From NCBI GenBank assembly GCA_026075535.2, contig AP026538.1:5084001-5148000 (forward strand): a stretch of DNA of 64,000 nt, read 5' to 3'. Source of the stretch: Tricholoma matsutake. Its lineage: Eukaryota; Basidiomycota; Agaricomycetes; Agaricales; Tricholomataceae. Made by a program: the position numbers and the translations under genes. Shown in pieces: positions 21,727 to 33,099 of this stretch (positions are counted from its first letter, which is position 1; each line of letters opens with the position of its first letter). A model generated the notes under the pieces. That model ran no database searches, had not been told where the DNA came from, and saw only the letters and a program-made list of their open reading frames with translations.

Positions 21727-21813
21727 TCCCCATCACACGGGTGCATCCTGCCCCCTTCTTGTAGAGAGAACCCACATGGTCTTAGCTAGCAGATAGTGGG
21801 TGTCACCCTAACA
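21727..21813 (+). mobile_element. Tail of a Ty3-C-type LTR
   Basis: Matches the end of the LTR at 39585-39986 in the opposite orientation: CTTCTTGTAGAGAGAACC, CATGGTC, TAGCTAGCAGATAGTGGGTG, CCCTAACA. The upstream part of the LTR is not recognisable. Confidence 0.6.
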
Positions 21814-21836
21814 GGTGGCACAGCAGGTGCTCCAGG

Positions 21837-22022
21837 TCAAAACCACTTCATCATGTTTTCCTTTGCCTTTTCAGCCCTCTCTGCAGATTTCTGCTTCTTT
21901 TTATTTGCTGCACACTGGGCTATTCCATGATGGTGTTGCAGAAAATTTTGCACCCCACCATTCCCAGTTCTGACCCATGTTCTACAGTCTAGACAGAGAA
22001 TGCATCCATCCTCATCCACCAT
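21837..22022 (-). CDS. Small Cys/His open frame, unrecognised
   Basis: 61 residues starting MVDEDGCILCLDC and continuing to a FLQHHHGIAQC segment, followed by a Lys/Glu-rich tail. The C-x2-C..H-x-H..C spacing suggests a single zinc-binding finger such as those at the N-termini of fungal transposases. It may be an exon of a lost transposase rather than a gene. Confidence 0.35.
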   Translation of the reverse strand: MVDEDGCILCLDCRTWVRTGNGGVQNFLQHHHGIAQCAANKKKQKSAERAEKAKENMMKWF

Positions 22023-22609
22023 TAGTTCCTTCTCTGTTTTAGTACCTTATGTCCATGCTTAATAGAGCAGTCTCTACTGATCACTGTGATTAGTCATTCT
22101 GCATGCTTCTGACCACTCAGTTGGCACCTGCCTTCCAAAAGGGGGCTTGTCATAAGCTTTTTTTTGCCCAATAGGGCCCTCAGGTAGAATTATCATGTGA
22201 CTTCCAAAAATCAAGAGGCTCGGGGTGGGGACTAACTAACCATCCTGATATGGTAAATTCAAACTCCGACACCCCCCTTGTTTTTATCAACACCTCAAAA
22301 GCAAAATTTCTCCAAATTCAACTCACAATTTATCCATGGGAAGTTTAAGCTCATGCCCACAGTGACAGGTAATCATAAGGCTGAATGCTGTATACAACCC
22401 ATATTGTGTAACATCCTTTTTTTTATATCAACGGCAGTGGTTATGGGACCTGTACAAATACAGCCATTATACAGTGACAGCATGCAGCCCTCTCCCCAAA
22501 AGCAAGATGTTCTTTATAATTATTATGGACATAAAAAAAAAGCAAAATTAGTGTTGCATTGTCATCACATCCATAGTTATTATATATAGGAATGAAGAGA
22601 AAGAGCCTA
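22023..22609. other. Unassigned interval
   Basis: AT-rich sequence with no recognisable gene, RNA or repeat boundary. Confidence 0.3.
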
Positions 22610-22876
22610 CAGTCGACTCTGTCTTAAACCATACTCGTGACACCCCATAACCTGTAATAACCCATGGGTTTTGGGCATCCACCAACTCCGTTACCAGTAA
22701 AATCCATAAACCTCTGAAATCCCATAACCCATAGCCAAATCTTGTCACTATAACCCATACTAGCCTATATTTGGTTAATATGATATGTATTTTCATGCTA
22801 GAAACTAAGCTAAGAATGCTATGGAATATCTATTCTGCACAGATACTGGCTGCTTTAGTAACCACATTGTTTTGCA

Positions 22877-25470
22877 ATGCCAAAAAATCCTCTGGACATG
22901 CTGAAATCTGGTCTTACAAATCTCAAGAATCTCATGAAAACTAGAAAAGATGACCTTTTGGCATGCCAGCACAGGAAGGAAAAGATTTCAGCCAAGGAGG
23001 AGGAATGGTTGGATAATGCTGCCAACCTGGTTGATGAAGAAGCTGTTGTCATTCTGCTAGAAAATGCTTCCAACTATGAACAAGGCTCAACTCACAGCAG
23101 AAACCTTTGGTTGAGAAGCTGAAGGAACTTGGTGAGAAGGTAGTGTTGGCAGGAAAGCAGAGAAAAAGTACAAGGTGCATTTTTCCCACCAAGATGAAGC
23201 TAACTGACAGAAACAGGACCTGAAGAATGCAAACAAAAGCCACAAGCAGACAAGAAGAAAGCTAAGCCTGTCTTTACAAAAAAAGAAAACATGACACTCG
23301 CACAATGGATTGAGATTTTGGATTGGCATCATGCATGTGAGAAGAATCAGAGCAAGATGGCGACACACTGGGATCAGATTTACCCAAACTTGCCACTCAA
23401 GCAGCCAATCATATCAGCTTGGCTTAAAGAGGAGAAGTGGTGAGCCCAATGGGCCAAGGTGGAGAGCAAGGGGCAGGCAGGCAGGCAGGCAGGTCAAAGT
23501 GGGCAAAGCAGACTGAATACCCAGAAGTCAATGAAAATGCTTGAGTTGTGGGTCACAAAGGCCATGGCTCAAAATGTTCCTGTGAATGGAGAGATCCTGC
23601 AACAGAAGTAGACATGCTTTGCTGATCTAGTTGGGGTTCCTGAAGATGAGAGGCTGAGCCTGAGTGAAGGATGGCTGACATCATTCAAGAAATGCTGTGG
23701 GCTGAAGGAGTTTCGATGTCATGGAGAAGCAGCATCTTCTGATCCAGCTGATGTGGAAGAGGAGTTAGCATGTATGCATGAGCTGATTGCGAAGCACAAA
23801 TATCACTTGAAGGACATATTCAACATGGATGAGACAGGGCTCTTCTATGTGTGAGTGTTGCCTTGAATCAGTTTGGACTGAATCCTCAACTCACTTCTAC
23901 CCATGACACATAGTGCTTTGAGGTCCAGTCTGGTCTGGTTTTTTTGCCTTTTTTGGGTGAACCGATAACTGGACTGGTTATCTATAAAAGGAAATGGCCA
24001 AATAACTGGACCAGGACCAAAAGAAACCACAAAAAACTGACCATAACCAGTCATGACTGGTTCGTAACTGAACTGTGGTCCACACCGGTAATAACCAGTC
24101 ATAACCACCTTTTTCACATGTTCCCCTACAGGATGCGAACAAAAGATTCAAAAAGTTATGCATCAAACTTGCATTCAAAGTCAGTTTTGATGATATCTCA
24201 CTCAATTCTTCACCAATTTGCTTAAACTTTTGGTCATTTTGTAGCCCCTGAATGTGGCTATGTATGGACATAGCTGAACTGGTCTAAACCGGTTAAGACC
24301 AGTTTATTTGACCCAGTTTTCTGTGGTTTCTTTGTTTAAATTTAGCTACAACTGTAACCAGCAGTCCTATATAACTGGTTATGGTCTGGTCCAGTTTCTG
24401 GTCCTTTTCCGGTCCTTAGGACCGGACCTCAAAGCACTAATGACACAGGATGCCACCTGACTATGGACTCATGAACAAACATACATCAGGGACAAAAGGA
24501 AGCAAGAAATGGCTCATGTATGTGCTTACTGCCAATGCTGATGGGAGTGAAAAACTCCCACCATTTGTAATTGGAAAATCTGCTTGGCCTCATATTCCAG
24601 AAGAAAACAGGTGCCCAGCTTGGTTTTTATTATTGGAATAATGCAAAGGCATGGATGGTAACAACAATATATCAAGAGTGGCTTCATGACTGGGATGAGG
24701 AATTACAACGGCAAAACAGACACATCCTCATGCTCCAGGACAACTTCAGTGCACATATCAAGCTGGATGGTCTAACAAATGTCCATGTCAAGAACTTCAA
24801 AGCCAACCTCACTGCTCATGTCCAGCCTAATGACACCAGCATTATTCGTTGCTTCAAGGTGCACTACCACAGCAAGTTTGTTAGCTGAGCTATTGACCAA
24901 TATGACAATGATGTACCCCCTGCCCTCATCTATGAGATAGACCAACTCAAAGCAATGTGTCTTGCTGATGTTGCATGGTGCAAGGTGGACACATCAACAA
25001 TCTGGAACTGCTGGCACAAAGCAGGCATCTTACCTGATGCTTTGCATGAAACAGCAGTGACCTCCACTCCCTCTGTACCTGTTTCTTCCCTTTTAAACTC
25101 AGAGCCACTTGAGGGTGTTGACTGTGCCGAGAAGGACATTACAGACTCACTGAATCAGCTGGAAGAGCAGGGTATTTTGCAGAACAGGAACTGGATGGAC
25201 CTCAATAAACTGCTGAATCTGGTGTCAGAGCAGGGGCTCATGGATGAGACAGTATCAGATGAAGAGATCTTCTGATCTGTCATGGACATGCACGAGGCTG
25301 AACAAATGATAGAAGTCAGTGGGGGATATGATGGTGACAATGATGCTGTGGACCAAAAGCCTATGCATAAGGAAGCTCTTACAGCTGCATTCGCCCTCAG
25401 AAGTTACATCACTGACATAAACGAGCCATTCACACATAAGTTGGAAGGCATTCTTGTGAGTTTTGGATGA
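22877..25470 (+). pseudogene. pogo/Tigger-like transposase, disrupted
   Basis: The start region reads MPKNPLDMLKSGLTNLKNLM. The CENP-B-like helix-turn-helix region follows as AQWIEILDWHHACEKNQSKMATHW and QPIISAWLKEE (about 23300-23440), with frame breaks. DDE landmarks are FNMDETGLFY (23823-23850), PPDYGLMNKHTSGTKG and KLPPFVIGKS after the MITE, LMLQDNFSAHIK (24730-24765) and VQPNDTSIIRCFKVHYHSKF (24820-24880). The three Asp positions are visible. Stops and shifts plus the MITE between the first Asp motif and the rest make it non-functional. The 3' part from 24955 on is open in two long pieces. Confidence 0.85.
23911..24439. mobile_element. hAT-type MITE nested in the pogo transposase
   Basis: 529 bp with TIRs TAGTGCTTTGAGGTCC and GGACCTCAAAGCACTA, flanked by a perfect 8-bp duplication ATGACACA (23903-23910, 24440-24447). 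GGTCC and AACTGG motifs repeat inside. An 8-bp duplication is the hAT signature. Confidence 0.85.
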
Positions 25471-25826
25471 CAAACCTGTTTGGAGGAAACTCAGTTGTTG
25501 GAACCGACTCATATCACAGATTATTTCACTTGTAAATAGCCTAACTTTCATTTTTTGTAGTATTTACATCCATATAATGAATCTACAACCACTAGAGGCA
25601 TGCTATAATGACCTCTTTTGGAACCCATACTCTGTGAAAACCCATGATTTATGATGTCCACAGAGGGGGTATGGGTTATGGCAGAGTCAACTGTATAATC
25701 AAGAGAATAGCATGATTGCTGTTGAAGATGCTGAACATGCATAGCTGGATTAGATAATTGTAAATTCTGTACTTGCTGTTGCTTAGAAATTGCGGTATAT
25801 ACTGAAAAAAGTAAGCTGGCCATCCC

Positions 25827-27683
25827 ACAAGACCAGCCTCATAATTCCTCCTTTCTGAAATATATTTAGAAATTCTTTGTGAAATATTACATTTGAGACT
25901 AAATTTCTACAAACAGAAATTCAAAAAATTACTCATTAGAAATAGTTAGGGTGTAGCACGGGTATGGGTAAACCCACGGTAAATGGCCCACAGGTTGGAC
26001 AGTACAGGTACGGTTGCCAAAATGCTGGACCTGTGACATACTGTACCCGTTTTGGTGGTGTGACAGGTATTGATGGGTTGCTTGAGTTGCTGGATCCAGC
26101 AGTTGCCAAACTACCAATCGACTTCAGATTTCCAGTTCCTCTTCACCCATGGGCATTGCCCATTGTAATAGTAAGTTTTTTGTTTCTTTCAACTAACTAA
26201 ATGTGCTCTTTTCTAGGGTACAGTGTCAGCTCAACAACAGTAAGTTGTTTATTTCTTTCAATTAACTAACTGTTTCTTTTTTCTAAAGGTTCTATCTATG
26301 TTGTAACAACGAGATGGTGCCAAGACGCCTAGGACGACGACCCAGGACGGGACCAGGAGAACCCACTGCTGCGAGCCCCTGCTCACAGGGTGGATAAGTT
26401 ATGAAGGAAGCAATGACAAATGGCCCAGCACCCGCTAGCCACTGCTCATGGGGTGGGTCGCAGGTGCTAGCAGCCGATGACAAGGGACAATGGGAAGGGG
26501 AATGACAAATGACAAATGGGAGACGGGGATGCAAGGGACAAAGGGAGGAGAATGATGAAGACAATGATGAACCATGCGGGGCAGAGGATGATGATGAGGA
26601 TGATGAGTGACGAGCGACAAACCACCACCACCACCACCACAGCACCCCCATCCGCTGCCGAGAACGACTGTTCGCGGGGTGGAAATGGGGAGCAATGAGA
26701 TGGGACGACAATGCCAGGGGACAGGGACAGAGAGGGGGATGAATGACCATGACATGGGCAGCAATGACAACGATGGCAATGAGGAAGAGGACGGTGATGG
26801 GGCAAAACAAAAAAAAAGGCCCAAGAGACGCTGCCATCTCTTGGGCCATAGGTAAGTTGGTTTTTCCTTTCTCATTTCATTTTCTTGTTACTAACAACAA
26901 AGGTTTTAGGTAGTGATTTTACTATTGATGATGACAAGGGGGGAGGGGACAAGAATGGTCAAGAACAACAGGGAGAACAAGAATGAAGGGGGGGGACAAG
27001 GGGGGGATGAGAACAGGGAGGACAAGAATGACGGGAGATGAGAATGATGACAACAAACCGCCAACGAGTGGGAAGGGCACCACCATGATGACCTCTTGCC
27101 CCTTGCCATCTTGCTGCGAGCGAGACGGTGGTTTTTTCTTTTTGTAGTATTGTATAGAATTATTAAGTAAATAAATCCCTCCATCACTTGAGATGAGGGA
27201 CAAGGTGTATTTTTTTGCATGTGGATGATAAGCATGATTAAATAAAATTCCATTGCTCATGTTATTCAAATTTTAAAAAGTATCTATAGCTTAGGTATTA
27301 TGTACAGGGTGTAGTTAAGTTAGTTAAGGGCTTATACCATACAAACACAGGATGTTTAATAGCATAGAACATCAAATTCGAGGCAAACATCCATGGTGTA
27401 TATATGTGGTGTCACACCTGCAGTGTTTCATGACAGACCGTGGTAAAAACCTGTCACCGCAGTTGCGGTGTTAGAATGGGTGTGGTGTTGGCAGGTGCAG
27501 GTGCAGTGTGTGAAATCTTACCTGCGGTGTGACCCGTACTACACCCTAGAAATATTGATTTTCAAAGTATATTTCTACTGGGTAGTTTTTTGAATTTCTG
27601 TTTGTAGAAATTTAGTCTCAAATATAATATTTCACAAAGAATTTCTAACTATATTTCAGAAAGGAGAAATTATGAGGGTGGCC
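25827..27683. mobile_element. Foldback MITE copy 1, split
   Basis: The left arm (25827-25946) and right arm (27549-27683) are inverted copies of each other and of the intact MITE at 27745-27991. They are separated by a hAT-like element. Confidence 0.8.
25947..27548 (+). mobile_element. hAT-like non-autonomous element inside the foldback MITE
   Basis: 1602 bp, TIRs TAGGGTGTAGCACGGGT and ACCCGTACTACACCCTA, flanked by GAAATAGT (25939-25946) and GAAATATT (27549-27556), an 8-bp duplication with one mismatch. Inside are two introns with GTAAGT donors (26171-26217 and 26242-26288 approximately), a GCCCAAGAGAC/TCTCTTGGGC hairpin with donor (26820-26855), and GAGC-GCTC palindromes (26370, 26435, 26650) like those of the E family. 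No transposase. Confidence 0.7.
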
Positions 27684-27744
27684 CATCACAAAAGCCTCCA
27701 ATGTGTCCAATCTGAGCTTCACATGGGTCATAGGTTGGCACACA

Positions 27745-27991
27745 ACACAAGGCCAGCCTCATAATTCCTCCTTTCTGAAATATAGTTAGAAATTCTTTGT
27801 GAAATATTATATTTGAGACTAAATTTCTACAAACAGAAATTCAAAAAATTACCCATTAGAAATATAGATTTTCAATCTAATGGGTAATTTTTTGAATTTC
27901 TGTTTGTAGAAATTTAGTCTCAAATATAATATTTCACAAAGAATTTCTAACTATATTTCAGAAAGGAGGAATTATGAGGCTGGCCTTGTGT
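27745..27991. mobile_element. Foldback MITE copy 2, intact
   Basis: 247-bp near-perfect palindrome: ACACAAGGCCAGCCTC to its complement, arms about 118 bp, with a very short loop near 27864. Can form a long hairpin. Confidence 0.9.
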
Positions 27992-27999
27992 CCCTGTTG

Positions 28000-28870
28000 C
28001 GATACTACCTTATAAGGATTTCGGAGAAGTTAGGCAATATATCTATTTGAAGCCACCGCTGATCGTGGTGTCAGTAATATGTTGTCCATCAGGTTGTGTG
28101 CTCTACAGTCTTCAGTTTGATTCTTGCTTACACTCACTCCGAGTCGCCTATTTCATTTTGGGGTCCACCTTGGCGGACCTCTGTTTCCTGCTATTACCTC
28201 ACCTTGAGCACACAGCAGAGGTACCTACACAATAAAATTATAAAAAACATTCGGTCCGATAATTATTAATACATTCCACGGGAACTAAAAGGAAATGTTT
28301 GGCGCGTCGGGTGGGGGAGACGTGGGTCAGCCCAACTTCGTCGACTCTTCTAGCCTTGGTAAAGGTGGTATTCGTGGCCACTTGCACAGGGAATGCGATA
28401 GGAAATGGCACAGACGATGCCCCAGCTATTCTTAAAGCCTCTGAATCTCCAATGTGAATCGAAATCGCGACGAATCGCTGGTTGTTAACAAAAAAAATAA
28501 TTACGATACGTACGAATCACTATGTGAATCGATTACTTACTGCATCGAACTTGAATGTAAATATTACTGATGCCATTCCGAGATCAGACTTTGACCAGAC
28601 TCTAGAATTGAAATGGGGGCTGCGGCAAGCATAATGACAAGGTATACTACTGTGAGATAGAGGCAGGTACATGTCGAGCAACAGAAGGCAGAGATTCGAA
28701 GCACTTAGCAGCATAAGACTCAGAATTCACAAACTTTCTTCCAGATACACACAGAGACCGACTTGGGTTCTTTGTTCCCCATCTCGCAAGGACATTAGTG
28801 AGAGCCAATTTGTATTTGTTCCGAATCACTTTACACTTTCATTTAACGATACAAGTGTCCTTCATCACCT
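28000..28870. other. CpG-bearing flank, no gene assigned
   Basis: CpG dinucleotides are frequent here, unlike the surrounding repeats. A faint tRNA-like A/B box pair (28055-28125) is too degenerate to call. No protein family is recognised. Confidence 0.35.
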
Positions 28871-28879
28871 TCTACTACC

Positions 28880-29319
28880 TCAGTTGATGGGGTCGAGACT
28901 CTGGAAAGAGATGGCAGGTGCATTTGCAGTGCCTGTAACAGCGTAGAGAGCCTGATTCTTGGAGTTTTTGGTGTATGTGAACAGCGTTGAGTCAGTGGAT
29001 GCAGCCGCTTGACCGGATACAACTCTGGCTTGAATCTTCCCGCAGAGTCAGTATATGGTAGGCAACATTTGAAAAATAAAGGACTGACTATATCGCCGTT
29101 GTTCAGACCACGGACCTTAGTGAGGTCGAAGGTGACTGTCAATCCAGCTGCGGCCTGAGGGCTCAAAGCGTAGGGAGTGCCGGCGCCTGTAATAACATAA
29201 ATGCTCGCGTCGAACGCTCCATTGTTGGAGACCTGGAATTGGAGAACCTTTGGATATCGTCAACGAACTCCTCATCAAAGAGGGATGAGCACGTAGGAAC
29301 GTACGTTTCCAGTGGACAT
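28880..29319 (-). CDS. Small spliced host-like gene, 109 aa, function unknown
   Basis: Minus-strand three-exon model: 29305-29319, 29089-29247, 28880-29035. Introns are 29248-29304 (57 nt, GTACGT..AAAG) and 29036-29088 (53 nt, GTCAGT..CTGAC..GAAG). The exons join in frame to 330 nt. The protein begins MSTGNVLQFQVSNNGAF and has alternating hydrophobic, Thr/Ser-rich strands (SIYVITGAGTPYALS, LTVTFDLTKV, TLFTYTKNSKNQALYAVTG). No signal peptide or membrane span is seen, so a cytosolic beta-rich protein is likely. The ATG lies 80 bp below a TATA box. No family is recognised. The gene keeps its CpGs and has no nonsense codon, so it is the best candidate for a living gene here. Confidence 0.6.
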
Positions 29320-29398
29320 GTTGAGAGCGATTGAGTGTGTGAGGTATTTGAAAAGTCTTCAGAGGGTTGTGGAGGATGTAGACAGCACCACAGGTCGC

Positions 29399-29405
29399 TT
29401 TTATA
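29399..29405 (-). promoter_or_regulatory. TATA box of the 109-aa gene
   Basis: TATAAAA on the minus strand, 80 bp upstream of the ATG at 29319, with a pyrimidine-rich leader between. Confidence 0.6.
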
Positions 29406-29418
29406 CGATGGAGGCCCA

Positions 29419-29624
29419 GGAACCGAACAGAAGTGAGGCTCCTATACGCGCTTATCAAAGGAGCTAATGGAGCAGATACAGCTCGTGTCAGAGTCAGGGG
29501 ATATGATGAACGACGGGGCAAGTTGCAAGTGTCACTTTCTTGATCGCGGATAACAAGTTCAGCAGGAACCGAACAGAAGCGAGGCTCCTATACGCGCTTA
29601 TCAAAGGAGCCAATGGAGCAGATA
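29419..29624. repeat. Duplicated 60-bp block upstream of the 109-aa gene
   Basis: GGAACCGAACAGAAG-GAGGC..CGCTTATCAAAGGAGC-AATGGAGCAGATA occurs at 29419-29478 and 29565-29624, only a few bases different. It lies just upstream of the TATA box and may be duplicated promoter sequence. Confidence 0.75.
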
Positions 29625-29807
29625 AGTACAGCTCGAGTCCAGGGATATACTGCGTTTGAAAGAGACTTTCAATCTCCGTTAGATCACCTCATCACAAGAT
29701 CGAAAGCAACGCCTCGTCGTGCTTTGTTGTGGTGTGACACGGCGGTTTGGCGGGGGAAATGGAAGATTGAAATTCTCTTCCCAAAGCGGCAAACAAGTCT
29801 GGGTGAC

Positions 29808-30018
29808 AAGGAAGATAAATTGTAGTAAACACCTTTGCACTGCAACAGTCGTTTTGATATCACCGGTCGATCTAAGTGCCAGCAGGCGAAGCCAATATAC
29901 TTATGTTTGTCGTTAATCTCTGGGGTGGGAGACAGGAAGATAAATTGTAGTAAACATATTTGCACTGCAACAGTCGTTTTGATATCACCGGTCGATCTAG
30001 GCGCAAGCAGGCGAAGCC
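29808..30018. repeat. Direct repeat of about 86 bp
   Basis: GAAGATAAATTGTAGTAAAC..TTTGCACTGCAACAGTCG..CACCGGTCGATCTA..GCAGGCGAAGCC occurs at 29808-29893 and 29933-30018, spacing 125 bp. No gene is recognised around it. Confidence 0.8.
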
Positions 30019-30084
30019 GTGTGGTATATGTTCATGATTCTCTAAGATTCTCTCAGAGAGAGCGGAAAAATATGATATGGATGT

Positions 30085-30711
30085 AGCCTGGGATCCACGG
30101 ACAGCACCCGATTACACATGAGCTAGCGGGCACTACTGCATATGGCATATCCGAGTTCTCACGGGTATAGATAGCCATGATTGAGCCATATGTCGGCATT
30201 GACCTCAAGTCTTGAAACTTGCGCTGTGAGGGCCGCTGCTCCGCACGGCATGTCCTAGTTCCTTCAGGCTTGGGGGGATGAAAAGTAATGCGGGGAAGGA
30301 ATGTATTTGAAGCTCGTGGGCTTACGAGATCATAAAGTGTAGAATGCCATGACTGCGCCATCGGTACTGATCGACGCTACATCTTGAGACTGAAATCAAC
30401 CTGACCCCAGTCGGCAACAATATTGGATTCATCATAGTTTGAGAGGAGAAGAGCATGAAACCAGCCACTAAGGTCCACAATCGCTTTCGAGCAGACAATA
30501 ACAACTCCCTTTTACGTCCGCAGGAGGCAGCCTAACAACAAGATCGCCAGTCAAACACTTTGGAAAGAGGAAATGTACCTGCTTGTGGCATTGCACGATA
30601 GCGACCCCCCGGGCTGAAGCCATAGGCCAGGTCCTCTGATGTTCGGAATCGAGAAAAACAAAGTTCGCATGGTGTGAATGAACACCTGTGCAAAGATGAG
30701 AAAGGAAGACA
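30085..30711 (-). pseudogene. Possible second host-like gene, exon structure unresolved
   Basis: A TATATATA motif (about 30766-30773, minus strand) lies upstream of ATG candidates at 30711 and 30672. A plausible intron runs from GTACAT to TTGTTAG (about 30536-30580). Protein-like stretches occur in different frames, such as VVIVCSKAIVDLSGWFHALL and DVASISTDGAVMAFYTL, and the latter resembles SMPTYGSIMAIYTRENSDMP further on. I could not join them into one frame, so it may be decayed. Family unknown. Confidence 0.3.
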
Positions 30712-30780
30712 TGGAAATGGAGTTACGTGTGAATGAGTATTGTAAGGATAGGACTCAGGAATTGAAAAATATATATACAG

Positions 30781-31207
30781 GGTCGATTTTTTTTTTAAGG
30801 CCAGTTTCAAGCCAGTACTACATAATCAGGCACAATTCCCAAAATGGTAATATGATGTCACTTCTGTGGGCACTTTGCCCGTGCTGGCCCAGATGCCTCA
30901 CAAGCCTCACAAATCCATTTTGTTGGAGCTTGTTTGAGCACTATGCACTCAAGGTTGTGCATCCCTTGTGTTGCCATGGTATTGGGTGCACTTTCTCGAT
31001 GTAATGCAGGACACTGTACCAACAGAACACTGGGTATTGTTGAAGGCACCAAGCTTGCCTTTGGCCAGTTGAAAAAGCTAAGAAGTGGTCCATTTTTCTT
31101 CAAGTTTGCATCCTTGTCCCATTTTGCTTTAGATTCTAGACAGATCTTTGATCCTCAATGCCACTTTTTGAGATTTTGAAGCCCAACCATGCCACAATGT
31201 ATCCGAG
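30781..31207. other. Unassigned interval
   Basis: A minus-strand frame of 81 codons (30858-31103) contains WICEACEA and LLVQCPALHRESA but matches nothing I know. Ends at the CCGAG target repeat of the next element. Confidence 0.3.
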
Positions 31208-31430
31208 TGGAAGCTTACCTCAGCTGGAGTTAAGCTTCACTCGAAATCAGCCAGGAAACAGAAATAAGGCCAGAGTGTATATGAGAAAGCAGCAGTAGGC
31301 GATATACAATAACTATCAGAATGAGAGTAGGAAAAGGAAAGATGGGGAAAAAGGGTCCATGATTGGTATATATGGAGGAAAGCCAGTATGTCAATAGTCA
31401 CCAATATGATGAGTAAGCTCCAGGATTACA
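31208..31430 (-). repeat. 3' LTR of the short element
   Basis: 223 bp, TGTAATCC to GCTTCCA on the minus strand, closely matching the other LTR. It has a TATATAC motif. Confidence 0.9.
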
Positions 31431-31588
31431 CCCTTCCCCCCTCCAAAAAATTTGACAACGTCTATTCAACCAGATAGAAAAAAAATGTAATAAAATAAAA
31501 TAAAAACTGCTCACAGGGTGTGTCAAAAACCCCATAGGGAAAAGCTACCAGTGGCAGGGACAAGAAGAAGGTGAACAGAACAATGCCC

Positions 31589-32920
31589 TCAACCATTTCC
31601 TGCCAGCCAGTCATCCAACCCGGAGTTGTCAGCCAATTCTCTGCCTGCGACCCACTCATCATCCTCTGGGCTGTAACCAAGCCAACTCACCAGGTATTGC
31701 ATTCCATGACCATGCTGCCTTGCATCGAGGATCTTCTCCACGAAATGTTCTTCCATGCCCTCCCCATAACAATGGGCCCAGGCCTCCCCAGCTTCCATGA
31801 AGGGAATAATTGGTGGTCATTCTGATTATAACAAAAAACTTCAGATGTGTGGAAGCATGAATTTTGCCATGCACTTTTCACCCTTTGCAGTGTACTGGTG
31901 GTGCCTTTGCTTGGTGGACAACATCACCCTGTCATCAATATCTAGTTCTGGCTCATCACCACATGTCTGGTTCACGTACACCACCTGTCTAACTTTCACC
32001 TTCAGCAAGTTGTCCTGAGCTTCCCAGACATTCAGTTCCAGCTGTGCAATTAATGCCCATGCACATTCTTGTTCAGGAAGCACAGGACCCACAGTGGCCA
32101 TCAGCAGAGGGATCAATCTTGGGCTGCAGCCCATGTGCAGTTGGAAAGGGGAAAACCCTGTAGATTTATTCACTGTGTTCATCAAGTCAAAACAAACTTG
32201 TGGTAAAGCCCACTCCCAGCCTTTCTGCATCCATGCAACATGGTACTGCAGTGCTTGGTTAACTGTCTTGTTTGTATGCTCTGATGAGCCATCTGTCTGT
32301 GGGTGGTACACTGTCGACATCTCTATTTTCACGCTCATCAGTGCATGCAATGCCTTCCAGAATCTGGACATGAAAAGCTTATCATCGTCCGAGATGATGT
32401 CTAGTGGCAGTCCATTTTTGCAGTACCAGCAGTCGAAGAAAGTCCCTGCCAGATCTTCAGCATTGATGTCTGTCCTAGTAGGTATTATCTGAATATCCAC
32501 TCCCAAGCAGTCAGTTATCATGAGGATACAGTTCCACCCATTGTCCTCCAGTAATGGTCCAATACAATTCATAGCCACAGAGTCCCCCCGATGATCTGGC
32601 ATGTGGAGTGGGTGCAGAGGACCAGTAGGCTGAGACATTTTGCACTTGTTACATTGGCAGTCAGAACAGCTAGGTACATATGCCATCTCCAAATCTCACT
32701 GCATGTTTGGCCAGTAGTACAATGTACAAAGAGACCCATAAGACTTTTCAAAACTAAAATGGCCTAGTGAGTCATGAGCCAGTCTGAACAGAGCCTCCCG
32801 GATTCCATTTCCAGCTGGTATCATGAGACGGTCATTGATGAACAGTAATTTGTCTTTCTTCTGCACAATCAGCATCCCAGGTGCAACTTCAAATGGTTTT
32901 TTGCACCAAGTTGGTTTCAT
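31589..32920 (-). pseudogene. Integrase and chromodomain of the short LTR element
   Basis: The N-terminal zinc-binding region reads LFRLAHDSLGHFSFEKSYG..YYWPNM and CSDCQCNKCKM. The core shows DSVAMNCIGPLLEDNGWNCILMITD, DIISDDDKLFMSRFW and MSTVYHPQTDGSSEHTNKTVNQALQ, so the second Asp and the Glu of DDE are present while the first is doubtful (MNCIG). The 283-residue frame at 31841-32692 is open. The GPY/F region is shortened, and LFPSWKLGRPGPI then EEHFVEKILDARQHGHGMQYLVSWLGYSPEDDEWV form the chromodomain in a shifted frame. Confidence 0.85.
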
Positions 32921-33099
32921 ACCCAGTCACAATAGCCTCTAGCAGCATTGCATCTTGTGTAATTGACAGCATGGCCATCACTGCCTGAGTCATCATAATG
33001 TCAGTTTTGGCCAATGTGTGAGTGCTTCGTAGCTAATGGCTGTGCAGTTGTTGCAACAGTTGGTAGGATATTTTTTTGGTTAGTATTTCAAAAAAAAAA

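Larger units (their letters stand above)
22610..25693 (+). mobile_element. pogo-type DNA transposon (3.08 kb)
   Basis: Terminal inverted repeats CAGTCGACTCTG and CAGAGTCAACTG, extended inward by ATAACC-like sequence, flanked by TA on both sides (22608-22609, 25694-25695). It contains a pogo/Tigger-like transposase pseudogene and a nested 529-bp hAT-type MITE. The TA duplication and CAG-TGACTCTG termini fit the pogo branch of Tc1/mariner. Confidence 0.8.

Noticed and set aside
22548..22796. 82-codon minus-strand frame at pogo left end
   Set aside because: Lies across the TIR and its subterminal sequence; chance frame.
26435..26875. 146-codon minus-strand frame
   Set aside because: Low-complexity His/Pro/Ser translation of a GATGA/GGGA-rich stretch inside the hAT-like element.
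29808..30018. CRISPR-like direct repeats
   Set aside because: Only two copies, 86-bp repeat, eukaryotic context.
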